Source of the DNA: Hydrocarboniclastica marina
GTDB lineage: Bacteria; Pseudomonadota; Gammaproteobacteria; Pseudomonadales; Oleiphilaceae
Length of the DNA stretch: 64,000 bases
NCBI RefSeq assembly: GCF_004851605.1
Contig: NZ_CP031093.1
Coordinates: 3,162,692 to 3,226,691, forward strand
Direction: 5' to 3'
Part shown: positions 45,623 to 54,325 of the stretch, piece after piece
Position numbering within the stretch: position 1 is the first letter of the stretch
Layout: every line of letters starts with the position of its first letter
Made by a program: the position numbers and the translations under genes
The notes under the pieces: model-generated
The model's database searches: none
Seen by the model: the letters and a program-made list of their open reading frames with translations, nothing else
Told to the model about the DNA's origin: nothing

Positions 45623-46396
45623 ATGGAATTGCACTTCGAACACGTCGCTAAAACCTTTGGCTCCCTGGAGGTCATCAGCGAGTTTGAGAACCGGATCGAG
45701 GATGGCGAAATCGTCGCGCTTGTGGGGCCGTCCGGGTGTGGCAAATCGACTTTGCTGCATATGGCAGCAGGGCTCGAGTTTCCGTCCAGAGGTACGTTGA
45801 GCGCTGGGGGCGAGCCTATTACCGCGCCCTCACCCAAACGCACGCTGGTGTTTCAGGAGCACGCGCTCTACCCCTGGATGACGCTGCTTCAAAATGTAGC
45901 GCTGGCGCTCGAATTCCAGGGTACGGCCCGTGCCGAGGCTCATGCCGAGGCAACGAAGTGGCTGGAACGGGTACAGCTATCGGGATTCGAACAGTACTAT
46001 CCGCATCAGGTTTCCGGCGGTATGCGCCAGCGAGCCGCCCTGGCGAGAGCGTTCATTGCCCGCCCGCAGGTACTGTTGCTCGATGAGCCTTTTGGCGCCC
46101 TCGACGCTCTGACTCGCATGACGCTTCAAAGTGTACTGAAGCAGCTGATCTCCGAGGCGCGTCCGACTGTGCTCCTGGTCACCCATGATGTCGACGAAGC
46201 GCTTTACCTGGCGGATCGGGTGCTGGTTTTCAGCCAACGCCCGGCAAAAGTCCTGAAGGAAGTTCAGCTGGGGCACATCCCCAAGACTCATGATCTGGCT
46301 GTATTTGCCTCAGAGCGCCGAGAAGTACTCCAGCTTCTGGGCATAGATACCGGAATTGATACCGACACAGCAAACTACGAAGGAGCAAATATATGA
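45623..46396 (+). CDS. ABC transporter ATPase, nitrate/sulfonate/taurine type
   Basis: This 257-residue ATPase has Walker A GPSGCGKST (near residue 36), signature VSGGMRQR near residue 129 and Walker B VLLLDEPFG near residue 149. It resembles SsuB/TauB. The ATG at 45623 gives the usual start (MELHFEHVAKTF); a frame start at 45602 adds seven residues. It overlaps the next gene by 4 bases and forms an operon of ATPase, binding protein and permease. Confidence 0.92.
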   Translation: MELHFEHVAKTFGSLEVISEFENRIEDGEIVALVGPSGCGKSTLLHMAAGLEFPSRGTLSAGGEPITAPSPKRTLVFQEHALYPWMTLLQNVALALEFQGTARAEAHAEATKWLERVQLSGFEQYYPHQVSGGMRQRAALARAFIARPQVLLLDEPFGALDALTRMTLQSVLKQLISEARPTVLLVTHDVDEALYLADRVLVFSQRPAKVLKEVQLGHIPKTHDLAVFASERREVLQLLGIDTGIDTDTANYEGANI

Positions 46397-47373
46397 AACG
46401 CTGGATCGCAATAGCATTGCTGGCGATGGTCGCTGGCCACTCATTTGCAGCCGAGGACTTCCGCGTCGGTTATGTACGGGTTATGGATGATGCCCAGGCC
46501 ATGCTTGCCTATGAGGCCGGACTTTACAAAAAACATGGACTCAACGCAGAACTCATTGAATTCAGTTCGGGTACAGACCTCATCAAGGCCATCGTTGGGG
46601 GTCAACTGGATATCGGCGTACTGGGCTTTTCCAATGCCTTTACCTGGGTATCCCGCGGCGCTGACCTCAAGATCGTCGGTGGCGCCCAGCGTGGGTATCA
46701 CTCTCTGCTCGCGCGCAAAGGGTCCGGTATCGAAGAAGTAGCGGACCTGAAAGGCCGTAATCTGGCCTCACAGAAGCAGGGCAGTACAGCGGATATCGTC
46801 CTGAAAGGGGTCATGCTGGCTGAAGCTGGTCTGGTGCCAGAAGACCTGAACATTATGGGGGTTGCGCCCGCGGTGGCGGTCCAATCCCTTGTGGGCGGCC
46901 GGGTGGACGCCGCGTTCCTGTTCGAGCCCTATGACCGGATCGCGCAACTTGTGGCCCCCGTCGAACAGATCTACGAGATCGGGGAAGTCTGGCCGTTCCC
47001 TTGCATGGTCGTAATCACTTCCGCTGAAACGCTGGGCAAGCGCAAGGAAGCCCTCTGGTCCGCGCTTGACGCCCAGCGAGAAGCCATCAGTATGTTGGAA
47101 GAGAACCCCGAGAAGGCGGCGACTTACATCACCGATTACTTCATAAAGGAAGATACATTGGATACTCTCGAGCAGGGTAAGGTGCCCGCCGAACAGGTGA
47201 TTCAGCAGGCCATCGCCACGCAGGACTTCAGTGCCAAGTTGACGGAGGCTGACATCGATCGCATGGAGGAGCTGGCCGGCATCATGCAGAAGCAGGGCAT
47301 CTTGCCTGCGGGAGGCGATTTTGATGTGGATGGCATCCTCGATCTCTCATGGCAGAAAGCGAGGGACCTGTAG
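46393..47373 (+). CDS. ABC transporter substrate-binding protein, NMT1/SsuA-like
   Basis: This 326-residue protein has a signal peptide (cut after SFA near residue 19) and an NMT1/THI5-like fold: MLAYEAGLYKKHGLNAELIEF, LDIGVLGFSNAFTW and VDAAFLFEPYDRIA. Family members bind sulfonates, nitrate, taurine, thiamine precursors or riboflavin. The ligand cannot be assigned from sequence alone. It lies between the ATPase and permease genes of the same operon. Confidence 0.9.
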   Translation: MKRWIAIALLAMVAGHSFAAEDFRVGYVRVMDDAQAMLAYEAGLYKKHGLNAELIEFSSGTDLIKAIVGGQLDIGVLGFSNAFTWVSRGADLKIVGGAQRGYHSLLARKGSGIEEVADLKGRNLASQKQGSTADIVLKGVMLAEAGLVPEDLNIMGVAPAVAVQSLVGGRVDAAFLFEPYDRIAQLVAPVEQIYEIGEVWPFPCMVVITSAETLGKRKEALWSALDAQREAISMLEENPEKAATYITDYFIKEDTLDTLEQGKVPAEQVIQQAIATQDFSAKLTEADIDRMEELAGIMQKQGILPAGGDFDVDGILDLSWQKARDL

Positions 47374-47456
47374 ACGCCACCTGAACTGCCTGACTGCACG
47401 GAGCCCAGCGGGCCCGTGCATGAGATAACTCACCATTCGAAGGGCCTACCCACGCC

Positions 47457-48227
47457 ATGAGTGTTACCCAATCTACCGGAGTGCGGAGCAAAAGCGCCTA
47501 CCTGGTGGCGATCGCTTTCATTCTGTTCTTTTGGCAGGTTGCCGCGTGGTACCTGCCAGACTTTCTGATGCCGGACGTATGGACGTCCATGGTCCGGCTC
47601 TGGGAAGAGCTGAATAGCGGCGACTTCTACGAAGGCCTCGCCAACAGTATGAGCCGCCTCGGTATCGGCTACGGGTTTGCCCTGTTTTTCGGTATTGTGC
47701 TGGGTCTGCTGGGCGGTACAGTTAACGCCATACGAAGCCCGTTCAAGGCCGCGATAATCATATTGCAGTCGATTCCTTCAATCGCCTGGGTGCCCCTTTT
47801 TCTGATTCTAATGGGCTTTGGCAATCTCCCTATTATTGTTGTGGTCGCGATTGGCGCTTTTTTCCCGACTGCGCTGAGCGTGATAAACGCCACCGAGAGC
47901 GTCGATAAGGTACATATATCGGCCGCACGAGTAATGGGCGCATCGCGCTTTCAGCTCCTCAAACGCGTTTACTTTCCAGCCGTGACCCCAGAATTGATAA
48001 CGGGTGCACAGCTCGCCTTTGGGAACGCCTGGCGGGCGCTTATCTCTGCGGAGATGATCGTTGGCTTCAGCGCCGGCCTGGGTCGATCGCTGGCGTATTC
48101 CGGTGAGGTAGCAGACATGACCGGCGTAATGACCAACATCCTCGTTATTGCCATACTCGCCGCAGTGATCGACCAGGTCGTTCTGGAAAGCATCAAGCAT
48201 CGCCTACTACGCTATCAGTATCTGTAA
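47457..48227 (+). CDS. ABC transporter permease, nitrate/sulfonate type
   Basis: This 256-residue inner-membrane permease has about six hydrophobic segments and the coupling loop region VDKVHISAARVMGASRFQLLKRVYFPAVTPE near residue 160. LGLLGGTVNAIRSPFK and SIPSIAWVPLFLILMGFG are typical of SsuC-like permeases. It ends the operon and is followed by a good terminator. The substrate is undefined; the absence of ssuD-like enzyme genes nearby argues against a dedicated sulfonate operon. Confidence 0.9.
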   Translation: MSVTQSTGVRSKSAYLVAIAFILFFWQVAAWYLPDFLMPDVWTSMVRLWEELNSGDFYEGLANSMSRLGIGYGFALFFGIVLGLLGGTVNAIRSPFKAAIIILQSIPSIAWVPLFLILMGFGNLPIIVVVAIGAFFPTALSVINATESVDKVHISAARVMGASRFQLLKRVYFPAVTPELITGAQLAFGNAWRALISAEMIVGFSAGLGRSLAYSGEVADMTGVMTNILVIAILAAVIDQVVLESIKHRLLRYQYL

Positions 48228-48273
48228 TACCCATTAATCTGGGCTCTGCTCCCTCTCGTTGCTCCAGCCTTCC

Positions 48274-48304
48274 AAAGCGCGTGCCACTGACTGCACGCGC
48301 TTTT
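48274..48304 (+). terminator. Rho-independent terminator of the ABC operon
   Basis: Two perfect 10-base arms, AAAGCGCGTG and CACGCGCTTT, with a 10-base loop are followed by a T run, 46 bases past the permease stop. Confidence 0.85.
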
Positions 48305-48637
48305 AGCCTGCGCATCCGCTGCCCTCTGGCTTGTTCAATCCTTTTGCATTCTGTGCAACGCTGGCCAGCTTCCGCCAACATGGCTGGCTTTCCGCACCAC
48401 ACTCCCGGTTGGGCGGTTCTATGGCCGCGAGGCGAAGGAGGTCACGAAGCGGTTTCATATCGCGTTGTTGGCGGCTCAAGACGCTGACCGGCCGGGAACT
48501 CAGGCGCGCCCCTGGCATTTCAAAACGAAACACATGGGCAATACAAAGGCGGGGCTGCTTGGAGGCTAAGTAAGGTAAGGATCGCGTCGTGTGGTCATGC
48601 TCTGCCAGGGACAAACCCGTAAAACCTGGGACAGCCC
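48305..48637. other. Intergenic region with no clear gene
   Basis: These bases separate the two convergent terminators. Several frames of 60-100 codons exist on both strands but none has recognisable content. Confidence 0.4.
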
Positions 48638-48663
48638 AAAAAAAAGGCGGCCGAAGCCGCCTT
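48638..48663 (-). terminator. Rho-independent terminator of the PEP-CTERM gene
   Basis: Read on the minus strand, AAAGGCGGC and GCCGCCTTT form a perfect stem with a TTCG loop, followed by a run of T. Confidence 0.9.
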
Positions 48664-48688
48664 TCCTCACTACTGACAAGCGCCGATT

Positions 48689-49501
48689 TTACTTACGACG
48701 GCTTGCTACACCCAGACCTACCAGACCAAGGCCAAGCAGTGCCAGTGAACCGGGCTCCGGTACTGATACTGCAGAGCTTTCGATGCGGAAGTTACTGGTG
48801 AACGTGTTGACGTTATCTTCCTGAGTCAGGAAGCCGATGCAGTTAGCGGGTGCATCTGCAACGCCACACTGCTCGTCAGTCAGCGTGTTCAGGCCAACGA
48901 TTTCCAGGAAAACCGTGTAGTTGTAGCCATCAATGGTGAAGTTCTGAGCCGCAGCTTCGAAATTACCTGCTGCGTTTACGCTGCCGAACTCAGGGTTCTG
49001 GAGAGAGAAAACGTCATCACAAACAGACTCTGAACCTTCGAAACAGCTGCCGCCATTATAGGTTTCGGTGAAGAAACTGGAGAAGCTGACTGAGACTGGC
49101 TCAGGCTCGGCTCCGTCCATCTCTGCCGGCGCACGGGCGATCAGGTGCAGGGTGCTGTTCAGATCGAAGCTCGCCAGCATGGCTGAGTCGTTCGGGATAG
49201 CCTGGTTGTTGTGGGTAAATTCACCGCCGGCAGCAAGGCCACCGTTAGTGATCAGGCGGTCAGCCGGCGGAGCGCTCACGTCAGTGATGGAAACGCTGCT
49301 GGTTACGCCGTCAGAACCCCAGATCAGTTCCTGCTCAGTGGAGACCGGGGTACCTTCGCCGTCGGTATAAGTCGCATTGGTGAAGGCGTTATCGACGGTG
49401 TAGTCCCACTCGGTGATCTGAGCAGCACTTGCAGAAGCTGCGCCCAGGGTGAACGGAAGAACCAAGGAAGCGAGAATGGCTTTTTTAGGAAAGTGATTCA
49501 T
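48689..49501 (-). CDS. PEP-CTERM sorting domain protein
   Basis: This 270-residue secreted protein has a signal peptide (MNHFPKKAILASLVLPFTLG, cut near ASA) and a canonical C-terminal PEP-CTERM tag: VPEPGSLALLGLGLVGLG followed by VASRRK. Exosortase recognises and cleaves this tag and links the protein to an extracellular matrix. The middle is polar, with Cys pairs near residues 170-235 (CFEGSESVCDD, CGVADAPANC). The ATG at 49501 was chosen over the frame start three codons earlier because it opens the signal peptide. The exosortase itself is not in the window. Confidence 0.92.
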   Translation of the reverse strand: MNHFPKKAILASLVLPFTLGAASASAAQITEWDYTVDNAFTNATYTDGEGTPVSTEQELIWGSDGVTSSVSITDVSAPPADRLITNGGLAAGGEFTHNNQAIPNDSAMLASFDLNSTLHLIARAPAEMDGAEPEPVSVSFSSFFTETYNGGSCFEGSESVCDDVFSLQNPEFGSVNAAGNFEAAAQNFTIDGYNYTVFLEIVGLNTLTDEQCGVADAPANCIGFLTQEDNVNTFTSNFRIESSAVSVPEPGSLALLGLGLVGLGVASRRK

Positions 49502-49594
49502 GCAAAGCACCTATTTCGGTTGGTTGAACATCCATTTCAAACCCACTACTGGACTTGAATGACTCACGTTTTCGAACGCGACACCCAACTCGAA

Positions 49595-49610
49595 TGCACC
49601 CACCATGCCA
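49595..49610 (-). promoter_or_regulatory. Candidate sigma-54 promoter of the PEP-CTERM gene
   Basis: On the minus strand TGGCATGGTGGGTGCA fits the -24/-12 pattern with GG and GC separated by exactly ten bases; consensus TGGCACG-N4-TTGCA. It lies about 95 bases before the start of the PEP-CTERM gene, giving a leader of about 83 bases. PEP-CTERM genes are often controlled by sigma-54 activators of the PrsR type. Confidence 0.5.
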
Positions 49611-49809
49611 ATCTCACTTATAACTTAATTTTCAGCTACTTATAAACATAAATGCAAGTTAACCTGGCTGAACGTAAAACCTATCGACGAACCCCGTGGG
49701 CATCGGGTAAGCGTTAATTTTTATCAATAATAACAGCGTCCTATGCACCCGTCGTTATTATCTCCACACCTCTCGAGCAAAGCCGTGATCCGCCGCAACT
49801 TAGACTCTG

Positions 49810-49831
49810 TTTTGGGACCAATATCCCAAAA
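49810..49831. promoter_or_regulatory. Palindrome upstream of the sigma-54-like promoter
   Basis: TTTTGGGA and TCCCAAAA flank six bases, about 240 bases upstream of the likely start site of the PEP-CTERM gene. The distance is compatible with an activator site for a sigma-54 promoter. A second inverted repeat, GCTTTG/CAAAGC, lies at 49852-49881. Confidence 0.4.
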
Positions 49832-50354
49832 ATAGAGGGTCTGATTGATTTGCTTTGCAAAGATTATGATTATTACAAAGCGGCAGGAAAACGATACAGC
49901 TGAAGGCTAACTCAACGGTTTGTCCCAAAAGCTCAGTTAACGATATTTTCCTTTATATATCATAATGATAAATAGAATCGACCTGCTTTTATTACACCTA
50001 ATGAGCGCCCTCCTGCTATCAGCGTCAACATTATTTACACATGTTTTTATTGAGTAATATCAGTGTGATACAACCTGACTTCAGCCAAAAACGCGGTCGC
50101 CACAGTGCCTGGCATAAGGATTGTTACGCCGTACCGATACGCCCGAACTCTGTATTGACAGGCTCTGAGCCGTATGAAGCCTGTCTGCTGGCCCTCCCTG
50201 GCGCTAAAAGCGGTTTTTTAGACGCCGTGCCCGAACTGTTAAAAAGAGCGGGCTTATACTGGTGCCAGGTGGACCAGGGCAACCCGGTCCAGCAAAAGCA
50301 CCAGCTGGCCCAGTAGCCAGCCGACTACGTAGTAGCTATGGCGGACCGCATCCC
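49832..50354. other. AT-rich intergenic region
   Basis: This is part of an 853-base gene-free region, clearly more AT-rich than the surroundings between about 49610 and 50045. A 91-codon frame at 50041-50316 is not recognisable. I see no mobile element remnant. Confidence 0.4.
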
Positions 50355-50915
50355 ATGGACAACGATAGCTTGGTTATTCGCTTCGATATCAGTATCTCTT
50401 CGCTGGGGCACGTACTGGTCGCCCAGAGTGAGCAAGGGCTTTGCGCCATCCTGCTGGGAGAAAATGAGCCGGCGCTGCAGCGCCAGCTTCGGAATCGCTT
50501 TCCAGATGCCGAACTGGTTCAGGCTCAAGCCGAGTTGCAGGAGCTGAGCAACCAGGTCAGGCGGTTTCTCGAGAGTCCTTCCAGCACGCTACCTTACCCG
50601 CTCCATATCAACGGAACAGCGTTCCAGCAAAAGGTCTGGGAGGCCATCAGGCAGATCCCGCCGGGAAGTACTGCAAGTTATAGCGACATCGCTCGCAGTA
50701 TTGATTCACCCCAGTCCGTTCGAGCCGTAGCGGGAGCCTGCGGTGCGAACTGCCTGGCCGTCGCAATTCCCTGCCACCGGGTTGTGCGCTCCGATGGAAG
50801 CCTATCGGGGTATCGCTGGGGCATTGAGCGCAAGCGCATGCTCCTGGAGCGAGAGGCAGAAATGGTCGCAGAAACACAGGCTCCCCTGGGTAGTGACCTC
50901 GTTAGCTCCGACTAA
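50355..50915 (+). CDS. O6-methylguanine-DNA methyltransferase, Ada C-terminal type
   Basis: This 186-residue DNA-repair protein transfers alkyl groups from guanine to its own Cys. The active site is AIPCHRVV near residue 141 and the helix-turn-helix block reads GSTASYSDIARSI. It aligns with the C-terminal half of E. coli Ada (LVAQSEQGLCAILLGENE near the start, SGYRWGIERKRMLL at the end) but the Ada regulatory N-terminal domain is missing, so it acts as a stand-alone transferase. The ATG at 50355 was chosen because upstream codons are Pro/Gly-rich and unlike the family. Confidence 0.9.
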   Translation: MDNDSLVIRFDISISSLGHVLVAQSEQGLCAILLGENEPALQRQLRNRFPDAELVQAQAELQELSNQVRRFLESPSSTLPYPLHINGTAFQQKVWEAIRQIPPGSTASYSDIARSIDSPQSVRAVAGACGANCLAVAIPCHRVVRSDGSLSGYRWGIERKRMLLEREAEMVAETQAPLGSDLVSSD

Positions 50916-51082
50916 ACGCTAGTTGGCGCACGCCAGCCCAGCATTTACTATCTCCTCCCGGCTGCTGGCAGCGTTTCCGGTGTTCCGTTCCAGCCGAGCC
51001 TTGCTGGGGCGCCTGCCGTGTGCTGCCCTCATCGCGTCGTCGCTGCTTTTTTCTGGATGACGCCGAATCGGAGTCCCACTTT

Positions 51083-52006
51083 ATGACCAGCAAACCCCAT
51101 GTTCTGATAGTTGGCGCTGGCGCCATTGGCAGTTTTTACGGCGCGATTCTCAAACGCGCCGGGTGTAGAGTTGGGCTGGTCCTGCGCTCGGAATACGACG
51201 CTGTTGCCGCAAATGGCATTCAGATAGACAGCCCTCTCGGGGATCTGTCGTTTCGCCCTGATGATCTTCTTCGCGATGGGGACGAGCTTGAGAGTGCGCC
51301 GGATTACCTGATCCTCTGCGTCAAAGTACTGCCTGGGGTGGATCGTGCCGCACTGGTAAAGCCCTGGATGGGCAAGTCTACGCGGCTGGTCCTGATAGAG
51401 AACGGCCTGGATATCGAACGGGAGTTGGCAGAAGCCTATCCCGACAATCCTCTGATCAGTTGCCTCGCGTTCATCGCGGTAAGTCGGACCGCACCCGGCC
51501 GGGTTGACCATAAGGCCTACGGCAAGCTGGTGATGGGCCGGTATCCCCAGGGTATAGATGACAACGCCCAGGCGTTGAGCGCCCTGTTTACGGAGGGGGG
51601 CATATCTATTGATCTGACTGAACAGGTGGTCGGCGAACGCTGGCGCAAGTGCCTGTGGAATACACCGTTTAACCCGCTATCGGTGCTGGCTAACGGAGCC
51701 GACACCAGAACAATGCTCGAGACCGAGGGCGGCGAAGCGCTCATTCGCGCGATGATGCAGGAAGTAAGCGCTGTCGCCGAGGCTGATGGTCATCCCCTGC
51801 CGCAAGATATGATAGACAAAAACATCAGCGGCACGCGCAAAATGCCGCCCTACAAGAACAGCATGGCACTGGACTACCTTAATAACCGGCCCATTGAGCT
51901 TGACGCTGTTCTGGGTAACGTTGTTGCCATTGCCCATCGTCATAATGTGCCGGTTCCCCACCTGACGACCGTACTGGTCGCATTGAAGATGCGCGAACCG
52001 CAGTAA
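51083..52006 (+). CDS. 2-dehydropantoate 2-reductase family protein
   Basis: This 307-residue Rossmann protein has GAGAIGSFYGAILKRAG near residue 10, LCVKVLPGVD near residue 75, a conserved KCLWNTPFNPLSVL near residue 191 and a C-terminal NRPIELDAVLGNVV. It fits the ApbA/PanE family, in which PanE reduces ketopantoate for pantothenate synthesis. Several paralogues occur per genome, so the specific substrate is uncertain. The ATG at 51083 matches the family start. Confidence 0.88.
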   Translation: MTSKPHVLIVGAGAIGSFYGAILKRAGCRVGLVLRSEYDAVAANGIQIDSPLGDLSFRPDDLLRDGDELESAPDYLILCVKVLPGVDRAALVKPWMGKSTRLVLIENGLDIERELAEAYPDNPLISCLAFIAVSRTAPGRVDHKAYGKLVMGRYPQGIDDNAQALSALFTEGGISIDLTEQVVGERWRKCLWNTPFNPLSVLANGADTRTMLETEGGEALIRAMMQEVSAVAEADGHPLPQDMIDKNISGTRKMPPYKNSMALDYLNNRPIELDAVLGNVVAIAHRHNVPVPHLTTVLVALKMREPQ

Positions 52007-52032
52007 AGACCTGTTGAAACGACCTCATCGTG

Positions 52033-53367
52033 TCAACGGCTCAACCGGAAACGGAGCGAGAAGTGGCTCAGCGTACCGGGGAGAGGCTCCCGCGGATCAA
52101 GCAGGGATGGCGGATCCAGCTCTACCTGGTGCCCACTGATCAACGCGCCCAGCATAGTGCTTGTAACCAGTAAAACCAGATGCCTGGCCGGGCACACGCC
52201 TGGACCGCTGCTGAACGGTATAAGGGGCCAGTTTTCTCCGGGTCGGTCTGCTTCCCACAGTTCGGGGAAGAACTGGTTCGCCTGGGGCAGGCGCCGCTCG
52301 TCCCGGTGGAAATAGCCGCTGAAAATCACCACGCTGGTATGGGCGGGCATGAGCCCGTTTGCCCACTGAGTCTCTGCGGTTGTTTCCCTCAACACCACAG
52401 GTGTCGTCGGCCACAGCCGCAGAGACTCGAGAATACAGGCCCTTATGTAGGGCAGGTATTGACGGGCGGTACCTTCACTCTTCCGAAATTCAGCGCGGGC
52501 CTTCTCAGCCTCTTCCGGATGCGCGGCCAATAGCGCCAACGCCCGGAATGTTGTCATTCCCGCGGGGTCGAACGCGAACAGCCAATGGGCGACCTGATCC
52601 GTGGGCGCGATGTCCTCATCAGTTGGTGTCGCACCAATCACGGCGGCGAGACTGCCAGGTTCGGCCCGATCCAGATACTCGCTCAACCGCTGATGAAATT
52701 GCTCCCTCAGAGCCTTTCGCCGAGGGTGCAGAAATGCCCAATTAGCGGCTTCGCGAAGCTGGTTAACCTGTTCGGTCAGCGCCTCGTCCTCCCTGGCGCC
52801 GTCACCCAGCACCACGCGGCGTACGACCCTGAACCAGACCGGAGCAAAGCGCTCCCAGGTCAGCACCTGGGAACCTGCCAGTTCTGCCAGAAGTCCGTCA
52901 GCTTCCTCGGCAACCACCGCCACAAACCGGGCCGCCAGCCCGTGCACCGGCTTATCTGATCCCAGTACCTGCTCATTAAACTCACGACGCCTGGCTCTGG
53001 CCGCCCCGTGCGAGATGAGCACGCCGCGGGGCTGAAAATGAACCAGCGCAGCGTGCTTCTCAGCAGTCACCGCAGCGAAAGGTTCCGGTGTCTCATCCAG
53101 CACACGTTTTACGTGCTCCGGTTTGAGTATGACTGCCTGGGGCCGACCCGGGAGGGGCAGAAGGAGCGGCCCATCGCCGTATTTATTCCTGAGCTCCTGT
53201 ATGCGATCGACTCCCCGGCGGTTAAGGTCCAGCTTGTCAGCCAGCTTCAGCACGGCGGGACGGCGTATTATGACCCCTTCAGCGAACAGCGGCCCGAACA
53301 CCTGGGTAGCAATCGTAATGGTTTCGGCAAGGGTGGCTTTCGGCAGGGATGAGGCAGTTGTTTCCAT
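52033..53367 (-). CDS. Cytochrome P450
   Basis: This 444-residue soluble P450 has the I-helix FAFDPAGMTTFRAL, the ExxR motif in ESLRLWP and a heme-binding loop PFSSGPGVCPARHL that places the Cys ligand near residue 394. The loop departs from FxxGxRxCxG in having Gly for Arg and Ala for the last Gly. No ferredoxin or reductase gene is adjacent, so electron partners are elsewhere. Substrate is unknown; lipids or alkanes would be plausible for a marine gammaproteobacterium but that is inference. Confidence 0.92.
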   Translation of the reverse strand: METTASSLPKATLAETITIATQVFGPLFAEGVIIRRPAVLKLADKLDLNRRGVDRIQELRNKYGDGPLLLPLPGRPQAVILKPEHVKRVLDETPEPFAAVTAEKHAALVHFQPRGVLISHGAARARRREFNEQVLGSDKPVHGLAARFVAVVAEEADGLLAELAGSQVLTWERFAPVWFRVVRRVVLGDGAREDEALTEQVNQLREAANWAFLHPRRKALREQFHQRLSEYLDRAEPGSLAAVIGATPTDEDIAPTDQVAHWLFAFDPAGMTTFRALALLAAHPEEAEKARAEFRKSEGTARQYLPYIRACILESLRLWPTTPVVLRETTAETQWANGLMPAHTSVVIFSGYFHRDERRLPQANQFFPELWEADRPGENWPLIPFSSGPGVCPARHLVLLVTSTMLGALISGHQVELDPPSLLDPREPLPGTLSHFSLRFRLSR

Positions 53368-53535
53368 TGAGATGCTCCTTATCTCGGTTTTAGCGCGTCC
53401 ATGCGTATCAGTACGGCAAATCAGGATAATTCTGCAAACTTCATCAGGTACAGTCCGGGACCGGCCTTACTCCTCGTTCGGGAGTGAGCGCTCCTGTGTT
53501 TGAGCACAAGCGGGCGACGGCGACGGCAACTGCTT

Positions 53536-54198
53536 TTACTCGGGGCGAACTGGCCGTTCGGACGAGCCATCACTTTTGGGTACGCCGTCGAAGAACTCGA
53601 CGATACCTGTCTCAAGGGAATACTCAGCACCCACCACGAGCAGATCGCCGCGTTGAATGAGCTGCTCGAGCACCTGTGAGCCGTTGCGAAGGTGGTTTGC
53701 GGATGACCGTATGTTTGCGCGAACAGCATGCCGGATCAGCTCTTCCGACTGCTTCAGGCTTTCCACCTCCATCAGGGTTTCAACCGACGGCCTGATGCGG
53801 TCAACGATCGAGCGCAGATTGGGTGAACGGCTTTCGCTGGGCCGCTCCAACTCTTCGATTGTGGCGGAAACCGCACCGCAGGACGAGTGGCCCAATACGA
53901 CAACCAGCCGCGTGCCGAAACGTTCGGCGGCGTACTCGATACTGCCGACCTGGGAAGCGGCAACGATATTGCCAGCGACCCGGATCACGAACAGATCGCC
54001 CAGCCCCTGGTCAAAAATGATTTCGGCAGGCACTCGCGAGTCGGAGCAACCCAGAATGATAGCCAGCGGATTCTGGCCGGTTGCCAGCTCCGAACGGCGC
54101 CGATGGATGCTATCGGAAGATTCATCACGACTGTCTGACACAAACCGGCGGTTGCCCTCCTGCAGACGTTCGAGGGCTTCCAGAGCTGAAATCGTCAT
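53536..54198 (-). CDS. Beta-class carbonic anhydrase
   Basis: This 220-residue zinc enzyme hydrates carbon dioxide. The zinc-binding CSDSR block is near residue 51 and the HSSCG block near residue 103, giving the Cys-His-Cys ligand set with the Asp-Arg dyad. GNIVAASQVGSIEYA lies between them. Length and motifs match the beta class. It stands alone between the P450 and the acyltransferase genes. Confidence 0.94.
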   Translation of the reverse strand: MTISALEALERLQEGNRRFVSDSRDESSDSIHRRRSELATGQNPLAIILGCSDSRVPAEIIFDQGLGDLFVIRVAGNIVAASQVGSIEYAAERFGTRLVVVLGHSSCGAVSATIEELERPSESRSPNLRSIVDRIRPSVETLMEVESLKQSEELIRHAVRANIRSSANHLRNGSQVLEQLIQRGDLLVVGAEYSLETGIVEFFDGVPKSDGSSERPVRPE

Positions 54199-54325
54199 TG
54201 TGCATCCCTTCTGATCTTTGGATTAATACCGCCGGCTATTGTAGCGAAGTCGAATCCGATGCGCCCTTTCAATGCAGCAAAAACCTACCATCAACAGCTA
54301 GCCACACAGACATGGGAGTCGCTTC

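Noticed and set aside
50041-50316. A 91-codon frame before the alkyltransferase gene
   Set aside because: No recognisable content or ribosome binding site, and it lies in an AT-rich gene-free region.
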